This document shows positions 24,232 through 35,176 of a stretch of 64,000 nucleotides of DNA, in pieces. The stretch comes from Lingula anatina (taxonomy: Eukaryota > Brachiopoda > Lingulata > Lingulida > Lingulidae), in NCBI RefSeq assembly GCF_001039355.2, contig NW_019776107.1:1-64000 (forward strand), in the 5' to 3' direction. The notes beneath the pieces are model-generated. The model did no database searches and had not been told where the DNA came from. It saw nothing but the letters and a program-made list of their open reading frames with translations. Both the position numbers and the translations under genes were made by a program. Every line of letters begins with the position of its first letter. The stretch's first letter is position 1.

Positions 24232-26608
24232 ATGCCTCATCTGAGAGAATTCAGTAACATTGACAAGAGATATTTTACTTCCAACCAGGTATGTAAACAT
24301 TGCCACACTCTATATATGTTGATCGTCGGTGCGTCTCGCAAAAATTTGTCTTTAAGAAAAATGCCACTGTGTATTTATTCCTTGCATAATTTGTAGCTAT
24401 TATGAAACAGCAATTTAGCCAAGGCATTGCGCATTTTTTTCACACTGCACAATTTTCGTTTTGAAAAAAGAAAGCACCGTTTACAATCCACAAATCTAAA
24501 GGTTTTCTAGTCAAAACTGTGCAAAAACTGTCGCAATAATAGAATTTCTAGCCCCTTTTGCTTAAAAGGTTAAGTTTACGAAAAGTGGAGATGCTTCGGC
24601 ATTGGGCACGAGAACTAAACGGGCAATGTGAGTTTTTCTGGTTTTCGGTCTTGAGTTACCGTAAGTCTGTTAAAACAAGACCATTAAATATATGCAGTAT
24701 GCATTTGAAATTATCTCATGTTTTCTGTGTTTACGTACCCTACATAGCTACTTTATAATCCCAATTCAGACACTTTAAACGATAAAAGTCTACAAAAATA
24801 AAAAATAGCTTATATTTCCTCCTTTATTTAAATGTTTAGGAAGATAGAATATAGTCTAAATACGAAAACGAAGTAGATACTCCAGCGCAGTAGACTACTG
24901 CATTCATACTGCAAACATGCTTCAAATCTGCTTCGATTGGGGAGCTAATTAGCATATTTGAAACATGCTAATCTACTGCTACTAATCTACTGCATTAATG
25001 CTCCTCCTCTGTACAACCCTATGTAATTTTTGAAGTAGAATTGCAGTAGGCTATACTGCATTTCTACTGCAAATATGCTCCACACCACTACTGCGTTAAT
25101 GCTTCTTTGCTACTTCGATACTACTGCATTTTCATGCGGGCGATCGAATTAAATTTAAAGTCTTTCAGAACCAAATTGTTTTAGTGCAGAAGAGGAACGA
25201 GCAATGATTTGCAAGAAGGGCAAATTCCTTATATTGAGTGAAAAAATTGGCGAGACAATCCTGGATTTTAAGGTCTAAAAAATATATAGTTGACAATATT
25301 AAGTAAAAAAGAGAGCCATTTATGATAATAGAAAGGTAAGACCTAAAACAAAACGAGTTCAAGAGGAGCGTTTCTCTCTGGGGCCTCCAAATGAATGAAA
25401 TTGTTAATTTCCGGCCATTTTTGTTCGTTATTTTCCGCATATTGTGCCCATTCCAGGGGCTCAATAATGGTGAAGGCAGGGTTATCAACAGGTTATTGAC
25501 CTTACTGGTGCAAGTGCGGATCACCGCTCATTGTTATGTGTGAGAGATGTCGTTGGTGTTTAAAATGCTCAGTCGTGGTTGGTCGCTCAGGTCTGCACCG
25601 AAAGTGAAGTACCAAAGATGAAATTAGTTTGTTTTAAGAACTGAACCTTTACTTTTTCAGGCCTCTGGTGGAAATGGGGGAACGCCGTTCACGTACGTAA
25701 GGCTGGACGACGGCGCCATTATGACCAAGCTAAAAGCATGGAAAGACGATTGGCGTATCCGTGGAGTGGAGATGTGGATGAGCGACGGGAAGTCTCACCT
25801 TGTTGGGAAGAGATCTGGAGTTTCCAGTGAGTTCCGTTTAAACTCCGGTGAGACGCTGACCAAGCTCAATATCCAGGCCAGCGGAGAGACCAGCTCAGGC
25901 GGGAACCATCGCCTTGGCGCCATCTGGTTGCGGACGGACAAAGGGCGCGACTGGGGAATCTTTTCGCGCTGGTTGAATGATGAAGACGGCCAATACTGGC
26001 CGGATGTGGGCTCCGGCATCGTCTGCGGAATGTTCGGCGCCGGGGGCGATGACGTCGACTGCCTGGGGTTCGCCATACTGCATCCAATTAAGGAAGCACG
26101 CCTTGTAGACGTGACTTACCCGAATCTGGACATGGAGATTGTCGCTACGGTCCCAGACACCGTTGTCCACCAGAGGATCACCAATGAATCGTCCGTAGAA
26201 CAGACCTACACCGTGAAGGGTTCCCGATCCGTCACCATTACGCGACAGTGGAGCATTACCACGGGTCTGGAGTTCTCTTTACAGACAACGGTCTCCGCAG
26301 GTATCCCAGAGGTTGCAGACGTAGAGGCCAGCTCAACCTGGAAGGTCACCGCGAGTGCCTCATACGGGAGGTCCACAACAAACACCGAACAGCGCACGTG
26401 GGAATGGCCGATCAAGTGCCCCCCAAAACGTCAGTTGTATGCCACGGGAACCATGTACGCCGACTCCATAGACACGGAGTACAAGGCCAACATGCAGATC
26501 GACCTTGTGAACGGCAACAGCTACAAGTACCGCGTGGAAGGAATCTATGACGGCATGAATGCTCGCAGTGGGTCAGTTAAGATTGATGACCTTGGCCCTT
26601 GCAATTAA
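24232..26608 (+). CDS. Jacalin-like/aerolysin-like pore-forming protein, copy 1
   Basis: Two coding exons, 24232-24288 and 25661-26608, joined in phase 0, encode 334 residues. Exon 1 gives a charged 19-residue start (MPHLREFSNIDKRYFTSNQ) with no hydrophobic signal peptide. Exon 2 opens with a jacalin-like beta-prism domain (about residues 20-160) showing the glycine-rich loop GGNGGTPFTYV and the GAGGDDVD loop, as in sugar-binding members. The second half (about 165-334) is an aerolysin-type module with alternating Ser/Thr strands around SAGIPEVADVEAS, the probable membrane-hairpin region. Known animal relatives bind glycans, oligomerise and make beta-barrel pores in defence, digestion or venom. 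Which of these applies here is not visible. This copy has one extra residue (WLNDEDG), a second Cys at VDCLG, and the family C-terminus ending PCN. The intron contains a copy-specific repeat block at 24865-25130. Confidence 0.92.
24865..25135. repeat. Interspersed CTACTGCATT motif block in intron of copy 1
   Basis: Variants of CTACTGCATT and CAGTAGA recur on both strands through about 270 bases. The block is not seen in the other four introns, so it is probably a copy-specific insertion of unknown type. Confidence 0.5.
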
Positions 26609-29560
26609 TCAGTCAAGACTGCTGACCTCTTGGTTTTCAGTTAGGTGACGTCACAGTGTTCTTGTCCATTTGATGTCATGAATTGATTTTGCATCTCAAA
26701 ACTACAACTCACGCCTCTTTTTACAAAGCACCGTCTAAACATTTGCACGTGTTCCCTGGCAACTATTCGACAAAATGTTGAAAATACATGACAAGAGACT
26801 ATTCGTTTGAATGTGACATTTTTATCAATACAACTCACACACGTCTATGCACTTTTTCAATTGAGACAAATCTAAGCCGGCTTGAGATCCACAATTAAGA
26901 TGTAAACAACAAAATACATTATAATCTTGTGGTATGAAATGTTGAATTTTTAGTAGATTTTGATGTCTGACGTGACCTTGTTTTAATAAGACCACGTTGA
27001 AAAAATGAGCAAAGCCACATTTTAAAACATCATATTTGTATGTTACTACTTCTGGTGGCCAATCGTGTAACAAAACAACATATATACTCTTTGAGGATAT
27101 GTTTGGTTGAGTTTCAACAATTACATATTATCATTGTGCGCGTAACGCTCTGTCGTGAAGGTACTTGCATGTTTTTAAAGTATGTGTGTTTATTTTCTTT
27201 AAACTTTGATCTCTTTATGCCTACTCTCCAAGTGTTCCCTAATAAAGTTTAAAACCAGTTATGTGTTTTCCATACCCATTCCGCTGTCTAGGTAAACTTA
27301 AATCATCAAGAACAGTTTGTTTGTAAGACCAAGAGGGGGTCAAGTACAATGTAACACCTGGCCCGTCCCACGTATTTCAAGTGCATGTTTTCATTTGTAA
27401 ATTTAATAAAATTAAGAATGTTGAACCTTACCACAAAAGAATATTGCTTCTGTCAACTATAATACCCCCAACGCTATAAAACTGTCCAGAGTAATGTGTT
27501 CAAATTGTGAAGAAAATCACTGCGCTGTCGACGGGTACCAATAATAAATCCCGCGCGTCATTTGTCACAGCATATTTATGATTCAATGCACGTAATTTAC
27601 AGGTATATTCGCCCACCTGTAGTTTGTGTTGCCAGTCCGTTCAAACAGTGGTTGGGCTATTAAAATAAATAAGACCTTTTGTTGAGTTTGTTGACCGGAA
27701 ATCATTAAAAAAAAGGCCTGTCGCCCTCTCGGTGTTTAGATCTTCCTAAATCAACAAACGATTACATTTTGTGCGTTCTTGTGATGTATTTAACTGAACA
27801 AAAATGATGCAACCATCCATGTGATGACATAGACCCATGAGGTAGCTTAAAGCTTCAACTCACACCTTTTACCTGACCATTATACAAAAACTTGCACATG
27901 TTTCCTGGCAACAATTCGGAAACTTTTTGTTATTTCACTACATACTTCGAATTTTATTCAATTTCATGCATAATAGTTGCACATAGTTGTCATTCACATT
28001 CACTGAGTTTAATTTTTTTATTATTCATACATTGGTTTATTGTATACGGTTTAGATTTTCTATTTATTTTTTCAGTTATTATATTACTCATATTCATACT
28101 CATGTCCATTTACCTACAATTTTGTCAAATGCTGCAGTTGCGATTTGGTCCATAGACACGTTGCCAAGCATTCAACAAACGCAATGCTGAAAAAGTTGGC
28201 GAGAAGACGAGAAGCACCTTAGCTCTGTTAAACCATTAAACGTAGCACTAAAAATAGCCCTCAGTGTCTATTCGCTTTCCTTCCTCGTTGCCACAAAATC
28301 TCAGTTGCAAAGGTAAAGAATAAAGAAAGGTAAAGATATAAGGATGTTATCTTATTAAATCTTGTGTTCAATACCATCACCACGACATCTGTCAAATGCA
28401 CTAAGTGGTAGTACATGAAATGGTCTTCCAATAACCACAAAGTAGTCAAAAATAAACCTTGCATTTATGAATCTGTAAAGAATTGATAATAAAACAAAAG
28501 AGCAGGTCTCGATTATTTTTCTAATCAATTGCACTGTGGGTTTGACAAGCCATAGACTTGTAACAAATCATTTTTGTGAACCAACATGGTCACAAATACA
28601 TGTATGTCGGGAAGACAAATATTAAAGTGTACCCATAAAAATGTTACCACCTTATGAAATATCACTTCTCTTCTCCTTCAAAGGGTAACTGAAGATGAGA
28701 GAGTTAACCTTTGCGTCTTTATATAGTTATACTAAACTTATTCAGCATGAGATTATGCCAATTCAGAGTCCTTTATTCTGCTTTTTTTGGCTGAAATATC
28801 AAAGACGTTTGTTAGGCAGTCAATTAATAAGACAACTCCCAATTTTCCAGTCAGCAAAATATAATCCCATACCATCTGAACACCAAGTAAATCAGACTGC
28901 GTGGGAACTGAGATATATCAGAATAGTTTCCATTTTGCAAACAGACACCCAAAGATATTGGTTCTGCAGATATAAACAGAAAAAGCTTGCCGACGACAAA
29001 TATAAAAGTATGTGCTTGGTCAATGTATGCTTCAATTCTACGTAATTTCTTAGGAAAACCCCATGTACTGCCATTTTATCCTTTTAGATGCACATATGAC
29101 ATTGACATACATACATACTTCCACATGTATTATTTTTTTCACTCGCCTGGATAAACTATAAGGTTATTTATATTACAATATTCTCAACCAGGGTATGAAA
29201 ATGACGAGTTTCTAAGGTGACAGTTTATCTGAGAATTAATCGGATGCAGTCATTATACCTTGATGATATGACTAGATGCAGGAGAACAAAAACACTATGG
29301 CACAACAAAACGCGATTATAACACGTTTTTCATTTGCTTATTGCTTTTCTTTTTTAAACTGGCACCCTCTGTACCCAATTACAAAATTTCACAGCTGTCA
29401 CCTAACTCCAACTATAGAAATGTAGCAATGTATTTCAGAACTCCAATTAACCCCCCTTTTTCATGAATATTTGACAAGATCATTTTGACATTAATTTTTG
29501 ATATTTCAAAATTACAAAAATGTTTTTACAATGGATCATAAAAGTGTAAGACTTTAATTT
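26609..29560. other. 3' flank of copy 1
   Basis: No gene is seen. It carries the conserved flank used to recognise array units, including AAAATCTCAGTTGCAAAGG near 28298 and GCACAACAAAACGCGAT near 29299. It can be followed collinearly after the other copies to 36.9 kb, 50.46 kb and 58.25 kb. Confidence 0.7.
27241..27246 (+). terminator. Conserved poly(A) signal of copy 1
   Basis: AATAAA about 630 bases after the stop codon, in a context (CTCCAAG.GTT..TAATAAAGTTT) kept at 22243, 30653, 35845, 49553 and 55967. Its position in a conserved flank makes it the likely 3' end of the transcript. Confidence 0.6.
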
Positions 29561-29763
29561 TAATTTGGTATCATTTTTTTCATTCATTCACAGATTTTTT
29601 TTTTCATGTACAAAGGTGGGCACTGAACGGGATCTAAGATCTGTGGACCTACTTTCTTTTAAGGGGAATACAACTTTCTGGGGACCTAAATTCAATAAAA
29701 TCCGACCCCCCTCTTCTCTCAAGATCTGCCCTTCACGTTTTACCCACTGTAAGCGTAAGGGAC

Positions 29764-30201
29764 TTACACCCCATTTCCATAGATTAGATCGACCTACTTT
29801 GGATCGACCTAACTCCCTGGGGGTTCGCGCTGAATAGCTGTCAGCCAGGCGGACACGAAAGTTAATTGCCCCTTACGGCTTGTAGTGGGCGGGGACGGAC
29901 ACTTAAGGGGGATTATCTGACGGTAGTCTGGTGAGACTCCCCGCGGTGATAGATCGATCTAAAGTTGTGGGAATAGACCCTAAGGCTCTGTTCTCACAAC
30001 TTTTAGATCGATCTATCACCGCGGGGAGTCTCACTAGATTACTGTCAGATAATCCCCCTTAAGTGTCCGTCCCCGCCTACTACAAGCTTTAAGGGGTAAT
30101 TAACTTTCGTGTCCGCCCGGCTGACAGCTATTTAGCGTGAACCCCCAGGGAGTTAGGTCGATCCAATGTAGGTCGATCTAATCTATGAGAATGGGGTGTA
30201 A
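29764..30201. mobile_element. 438-bp palindromic (fold-back) MITE-like element
   Basis: Arms of about 215 bases, TTACACCCCATTTCC... and its complement, meet at a spacer of a few bases near 29980-29985 with few mismatches. Internal landmarks AGATCGATCT and CACCGCGGGGAGTCTCAC are present in both arms. Family and target duplication are unclear. Confidence 0.8.
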
Positions 30202-30240
30202 TTATCCTGTGGTGACGTCATTGTCTGAACTCTCTGCCTG

Positions 30241-30501
30241 AACATATCTTCCTAGTAGCGCTTGGACTGTTTTTAAAGGATTATTCAAAAGTGGCTACGC
30301 ATATCATAGACAGCTGAAACCAGAATCCGCATTCCTTATTTTCACGAACCTTTGCTTTCTTTTCTCTTCAGAAGTAGCAGTGCGTCTACATAGGGCCGAA
30401 GCATGTGCGTAGGTCGCTTACATCAACAGAATCGAAACATATCGGGACCACTTTTAAATAATCGTTTAAAAATAGTCCAAGCGCTACTAGGAAGATATGT
30501 T
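30241..30501. mobile_element. ~260-bp MITE-like element with ~55-bp terminal inverted repeats
   Basis: The left arm contains CTTCCTAGTAGCGCTTGGAC, and the right arm is its complement followed by ATAATCGTTTAAAAATAG. The interior has no reading frame of note. Confidence 0.7.
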
Positions 30502-30539
30502 TCCATAACCAGAATGCACGAAAGTGCAGGATAATGTGT

Positions 30540-31180
30540 TCCATTTTTTTCTATCATTTAGTGCTTTCTTTGCGAGGTAAACATGTCCCCAGAAAGTTTT
30601 ATTCCTCTTTAAATGTTGGACTTCTCTATATGCCTATCTCAAAGGTTTCCCTAATAAAGTTAAGGTGTTTTCTCTTACCAATTCACCTGTCTGGGTTAAC
30701 TCAAACCATTGAAAATTGTTTGTTTGCACGAACAAGATGGGGGCAACGTAGCACCTAACCTATCTCACGTGATGTTTGCTTATAATCACGTAAGAGATGG
30801 TGGTTCTTTTCACAAATGAAAAAAAATGTTATAAATACTTCGCTGCACTGCCGAAAAGGACTGATGAAAAATAAATCTGGGCGTCACTGGTCACATCATT
30901 TCTATGAATCCATGCACGTCCAACAGTGTTTGTGTAAATATAAATGAATTTGTCTTCTCGTGAGTCTGGGGACCGAAAATCGTAAAACATTCATAAAACA
31001 GTACGGCTCGGACGGTATTAGACATCCTCTTAAATCACAAAGCGATTACATCCTACGCCTTCTGATATTCATCTTGAACAAAGGTGATCGTTGTCGTATT
31101 CAGAAAATGTGGTTGAATGGCTCGTTGGACTAGATTGGTGTCGAACAAATTAAGAAAAAACATCTTGTCTCTTCATTCGC
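30540..31180 (+). other. Orphan 3'-flank unit without a gene (ghost 2)
   Basis: A diverged version of the array flank: CCCTAATAAAGTT (AATAAA at 30653-30658), GTAGCACCTAACC.ATCTCACG and ATGAATCCATGCACGT. It lies between copies 1 and 2 with no aerolysin-like exon in front. The nested inverted repeats interrupt its 5' side. Confidence 0.6.
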
Positions 31181-31369
31181 AATTCTTTACATTAAATAAC
31201 AAATTGACATCTTCTCAAATCACGAAGCAATTACATCCTGCACCTTGTTATATTCACCTTGAACAAAGTTGATCGGTGTCGTGTTCCGTAAATGTGGGTG
31301 AAAGAATGTTGGACTAGATTGGTGTCGTGCACATAAGGAAAAAACATCCTGTCTCTACATTCGCAATTT
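31034..31369 (+). repeat. ~180-bp tandem duplication
   Basis: 31034-31184 and 31214-31369 share GATTACATCC, TTCACCTTGAACAAAG-type sequence, TTGGACTAGATTGGTGTCG and AAAAAACATC.TGTCTCT. This is a local direct duplication inside ghost unit 2. Confidence 0.75.
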
Positions 31370-31379
31370 TGTCCCTTAA

Positions 31380-32832
31380 GTAATACTTTTTTTACCAAAC
31401 TGGTCCCAATGTATCAAAAATAATTTAGAATCAAAAATGGTCCTTACTTTAACACCAAAAAATCTAGACCACTATCCCTAATTTAAAACAGGGTTAGACT
31501 GGGTTCCCATTCCTAGATCGATCTAACAGGATCTTTCCCATCTCGGAAAGGTTTCTTTCAGTTTAAGGATATTGTCACCCTTCGCCCAAAACCACTTATT
31601 TACTGCCTTGCATGCCTTCTTTTGGGTAATAAACAAATATTCAGTGACTAAATTAATAAAAATTTAAACGTACGTCATCGGGGAATGCAATTTTGCAATT
31701 TTTGGATCAAAACTGAAAAATTGGCTTCTCAAATTAGCCATTTAGAGATAATCCCCTCGGAGATAGATCGGTCTACAGTTAATACGATAGGGTTTAGAAG
31801 TGCTCGCTTAGTTTTGTCTTGGACCTAAATAAATATTTAGGTCCAAGGTTTTGTGTAGTAAGGCAACTATTATTATACTGCGTAATTTTTTATCATAACA
31901 GGATGGGATTTATCTAACTGTGGGCGTTATTTTTACTTATTCCTTTCATTTAGTTCCCCCGTGTTTTCAGCTTATATTTCAACGTTTTCAACTTTAAAAA
32001 AGGAACCACCCTTGTTTGCTATAAATACGCGATACACTGCTTCGCTTAAACGCTCTCTATGTTTGATATAGAAAAACTGACTTGGTTAAAAACCAAAAGT
32101 GTCATATAACCTCAGCAATTTTGATGCCTGGAGTGACCTTCTTTGTTAGACCACGTTTACAAGACGAGGAAGGCCACGTTTAAAAACATTTTATTTGCAT
32201 GTGAATACGTTAAGTTTTCATCACCTGCAGCAAAGCCAATTCCGCCCACGGTATTAGAACTGGTCCATAAGCTTGCAGGTTTCCTATGTCTCGTGTACGA
32301 CAATCATCAAAACGTCCATGGTATACTTCTTACTAGTTGAGAATATACATTCCAAGCGGACGGAACGATATTAAAAATTCTTCTTGGAGTACTCCCCTTG
32401 GCGAACGAAATGAATGAACTCAAAAAAGGTCTGGATCTATTATGGATTGCTTGTTCAGTCACAGTGCTCCCTCCTAATATCCTTGCCCCTCCCACTCCCT
32501 GTTTAAATGAAGGTCTACACATGAGAGACGGAATACCGTGTCCCCCGAAAATATCTGCATAAGGCTGCATGGGGCAAAACTAATAGAAATGATAGCACAG
32601 AGTTACCCAACCTCTTTATTCACCCCTCTTAGGAGGGGCCGTGGTGAGAGGGGGGGATGAAGGGAGCACCTGGCTGAACCAACATATCGAGGGGGAATAA
32701 GTTGTACTTCCTATCGAGGCCCTTATTTTCACTGATGAACTCTGACATACGGAATTCTTTGTGTAACTATTAAAAAACGGATCCCTATTGATTAATTGAT
32801 TACTGGATGCCAGATGCATTGTATTAGGGCTT

Positions 32833-32877
<45 letters not shown>

Positions 32878-33020
32878 ATTTGATTCCCTTGTTAACGTGT
32901 GACCAAGAGTATTAACAAAAAGAGTTTGAAGACATGGTGATCAGAATATTCTTTGCTAAATACAACAGAGTAGATACGCCAAAGACACAATGTTCAATCT
33001 TAACACCCACGCCAACCCAC
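31380..33020. other. 5' flank of aerolysin-like copy 2
   Basis: Contains the block shared with 21345-21560 (at 31906-32110), the block shared with 23575 (at 32565), and a CA microsatellite at 32836-32877. AGATCGATCT-type palindromic motifs near 31515 resemble the 29.8-kb palindrome. No gene is seen. Confidence 0.65.
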
Positions 33021-33024
33021 GCAA

Positions 33025-33076
33025 CCAATCAGCGTGCGTCTTGCAAGCAAGAAGGCGTGGAAGCCATGTATAAATA
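33025..33076 (+). promoter_or_regulatory. CCAAT + TATA promoter of copy 2
   Basis: CCAATCAGCG at 33025 and TATAAATA at 33069-33076, with AAGGCGTGGAAG between them. Start codon at 33175. Confidence 0.75.
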
Positions 33077-33174
33077 CAGCCGCCTTCCTTCATATTTCCG
33101 TACCCGAACGCTGTCTGCTCGGTTAAGACACCAAGTCCACCCAGTACCAAGGCACCACAGAAATCTATTTCAGG

Positions 33175-35176
33175 ATGCCTCACCTGAGAGAATTCAGTAA
33201 CATTGACAAGAGATATTTCACTTCTAACCAGGTATGTAATCATTGCCACACTTCATGTAGGTATACTGATCGTGGGTGTAACTCGCAAAAAAAAGGTTTT
33301 TGAGAAAAATACTCTTGTATTTTGAATCAGCGATTTAACCAAGGCATTACGTGTTTTTTTTTTTTTTTTTTCACACTGCGTATTTTTCGCTATGAAAAAG
33401 CAAGCACGGTTTACGTTCCAAAAACCCAAGGGTTATCTTGGCAGAGTCTACATTGACTACGGAACTAATGTGCAATGTGGGTTTTTCAGCATAGACCGGG
33501 ATAGGGTTATTGTAAGTTTGTTAAAGCAAAACCATTACTATAAGCGTTTGAAATTATACCACGTTTTATATGTGTTTACATATCCTACCAAGCTACTTTA
33601 TTATCCCAACTCAGACATTTTAACCGATAAAAAAAATAAAAAATAATAATAATATTTATTTCTAAAAAAGCCGCACTACACTACCGTCTCAGTGCTGTTT
33701 ATGAAGTTTTCAAAATTACAAGTAATTATTTAAATAATAAAAGCTGAGGTGAATAAAACAATTCAAATGATTAATGCTGGTTATAATAGTAATAGTCTAA
33801 TCAATAAAACTTTTGATTTTAATTGAAGTACTGTGCAAATAACAGTGTTTTCAAGTCTTTTTTAAAGACCTCAACACTATCAATAGTCCGAATGTGTGAG
33901 GGTAGTTCATTCTATAAAATGGGTGCTGCAATTGGCCGTAGGTTTCTAGTGAAGCAAAGAATGGGGGTGGATCTGTTGGACCTGGTAAAATTGGCTGAAC
34001 TTGAATGTAGCACAGAGTTAAATATAAAACCCTTAATTACTTGTGCAATTACGGATCACCGCTCATTGTTATGTGTAAGAGATGTGGCGATAAAAGGGAT
34101 CTGTTGTTGGCGGCCCCGCAGATCTGTATCCGAAGTGAGGTACCAAAGATGAAGTAAGTTTGTGTGGTTTGGGATATGAGGGAGGGCTGTATTAGCAGTT
34201 CTAAGAACTGAACCCTTACTTTCCATTTCAGGCTTCTGGTGGAAATGGTGGAACGACGTTCACATACGTCAGACTGGACGACGGCGCCATCATGACCAAG
34301 TTAAAAGCCTGGAAAGACGATTGGCGTATCCGTGGAGTGGAGATGTGGATGAGCGACGGGAAGTCTCACCTTGTTGGAAAGCGATCTGGAGCTTCCAGCG
34401 AATTCCGCTTGAACACCGGCGAGAAGCTGACCAAGCTCAACATCCAAGCCAGCGGTGAGACCAGCTCAGGCGGGAATCATCGTCTCGGCGCCATCTGGTT
34501 GCAGACGGACAAAGGGCGCGGCTGGGGAATCTTCTCGCGCTGGTTGGATGAAGACGGCCCTTACTGGCCAGACGTGGGCTCCGGCATCGTCTGCGGAATG
34601 TTCGGCGCCGGGGGCGAGGACGTCGATAGTCTGGGCTTCGCCATATTGCACCCAATTAAGCAGGCACGCCTTGTAGACGTGACTTACCCGAATTTGGACA
34701 TGGAGATTGTCGCAACGGTCCCGGACACCGTCGTCCAGCAGAGGATCACAAATGAATCGTCCGTAGAACAGACCTACACCCTGAAGGGTTCCCGATCCGT
34801 CACCATTACGCGACAGTGGAGCATTACCACTGGTTTGGAGTTCTCTTTGCAGACAACGGTCTCCGGGGGTATCCCAGGGGTGGCAGACGTAGAGGCCAGT
34901 TCAACCTGGAAGATCACCGCGAGTGCCTCATACGGGAGGTCCACAACGACAACGGAAGAGCGCACGTGGGAATGGCCGATCAAGTGCCCCCCAAACCGCC
35001 AGTTGTATGCCACAGGTACCATGTACGCCGACGCCATAGACACGGAGTACAAGGCCAACATGCAGATCGACCTTTTGAACGGCAACAGCTACAAGTACAG
35101 CGTGGAAGGGATCTATGACGGCATGAATGCACGTAGTGGGTCAGTTAAGATTGAGGACCTGGGCCCTTGCAATTAA
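33175..35176 (+). CDS. Jacalin-like/aerolysin-like pore-forming protein, copy 2
   Basis: Exons 33175-33231 and 34232-35176, phase 0, 333 residues. The exon 1 peptide is identical to that of copy 1. The acceptor-side sequence begins ASGGNGGTTFTYV, with Thr in place of the usual Pro. The jacalin-like loop is GAGGEDVDSLG, so the copy-1 Cys is Ser here. The aerolysin module contains SGGIPGVADVEASSTW and the strand TTTEERTWEWPIKCPP, and the end is PCN. Flanking homology (5' and 3') groups it with copy 1, whereas several exon-2 sites match copies 3 and 4. The frame is open throughout with no damage. Confidence 0.92.

Larger units (their letters stand above)
29656..30613. repeat. Nested inverted-repeat complex
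   Basis: Three inverted-repeat pairs lie together. The outer arms are about 29656-29684 and 30586-30613 (AACTTTCTGGGGAC and its complement). A near-perfect palindrome covers 29764-30201. A third pair, about 30241-30293 and 30439-30501 (CCTAGTAGCGCTTGGACT), follows it. The right outer arm runs into the conserved 3'-flank sequence, so its exact limit is uncertain. No coding capacity is seen. Confidence 0.75.

Noticed and set aside
25795..26415. Long antisense open frames over the aerolysin-like exon 2 (repeated in each copy)
   Set aside because: They mirror the codon structure of the GC-rich sense exon and have no recognisable domain. They recur only because the exon is duplicated.
25661..26608. 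Bacterial origin of the aerolysin-like genes (contamination)
   Set aside because: All copies have GT-AG introns, TATA promoters and animal-type flanks shared along the array.
33823..34152. 109-codon open frame in the intron of copy 2
   Set aside because: Lies wholly within the intron, is not open in the other copies, and I recognise no domain.
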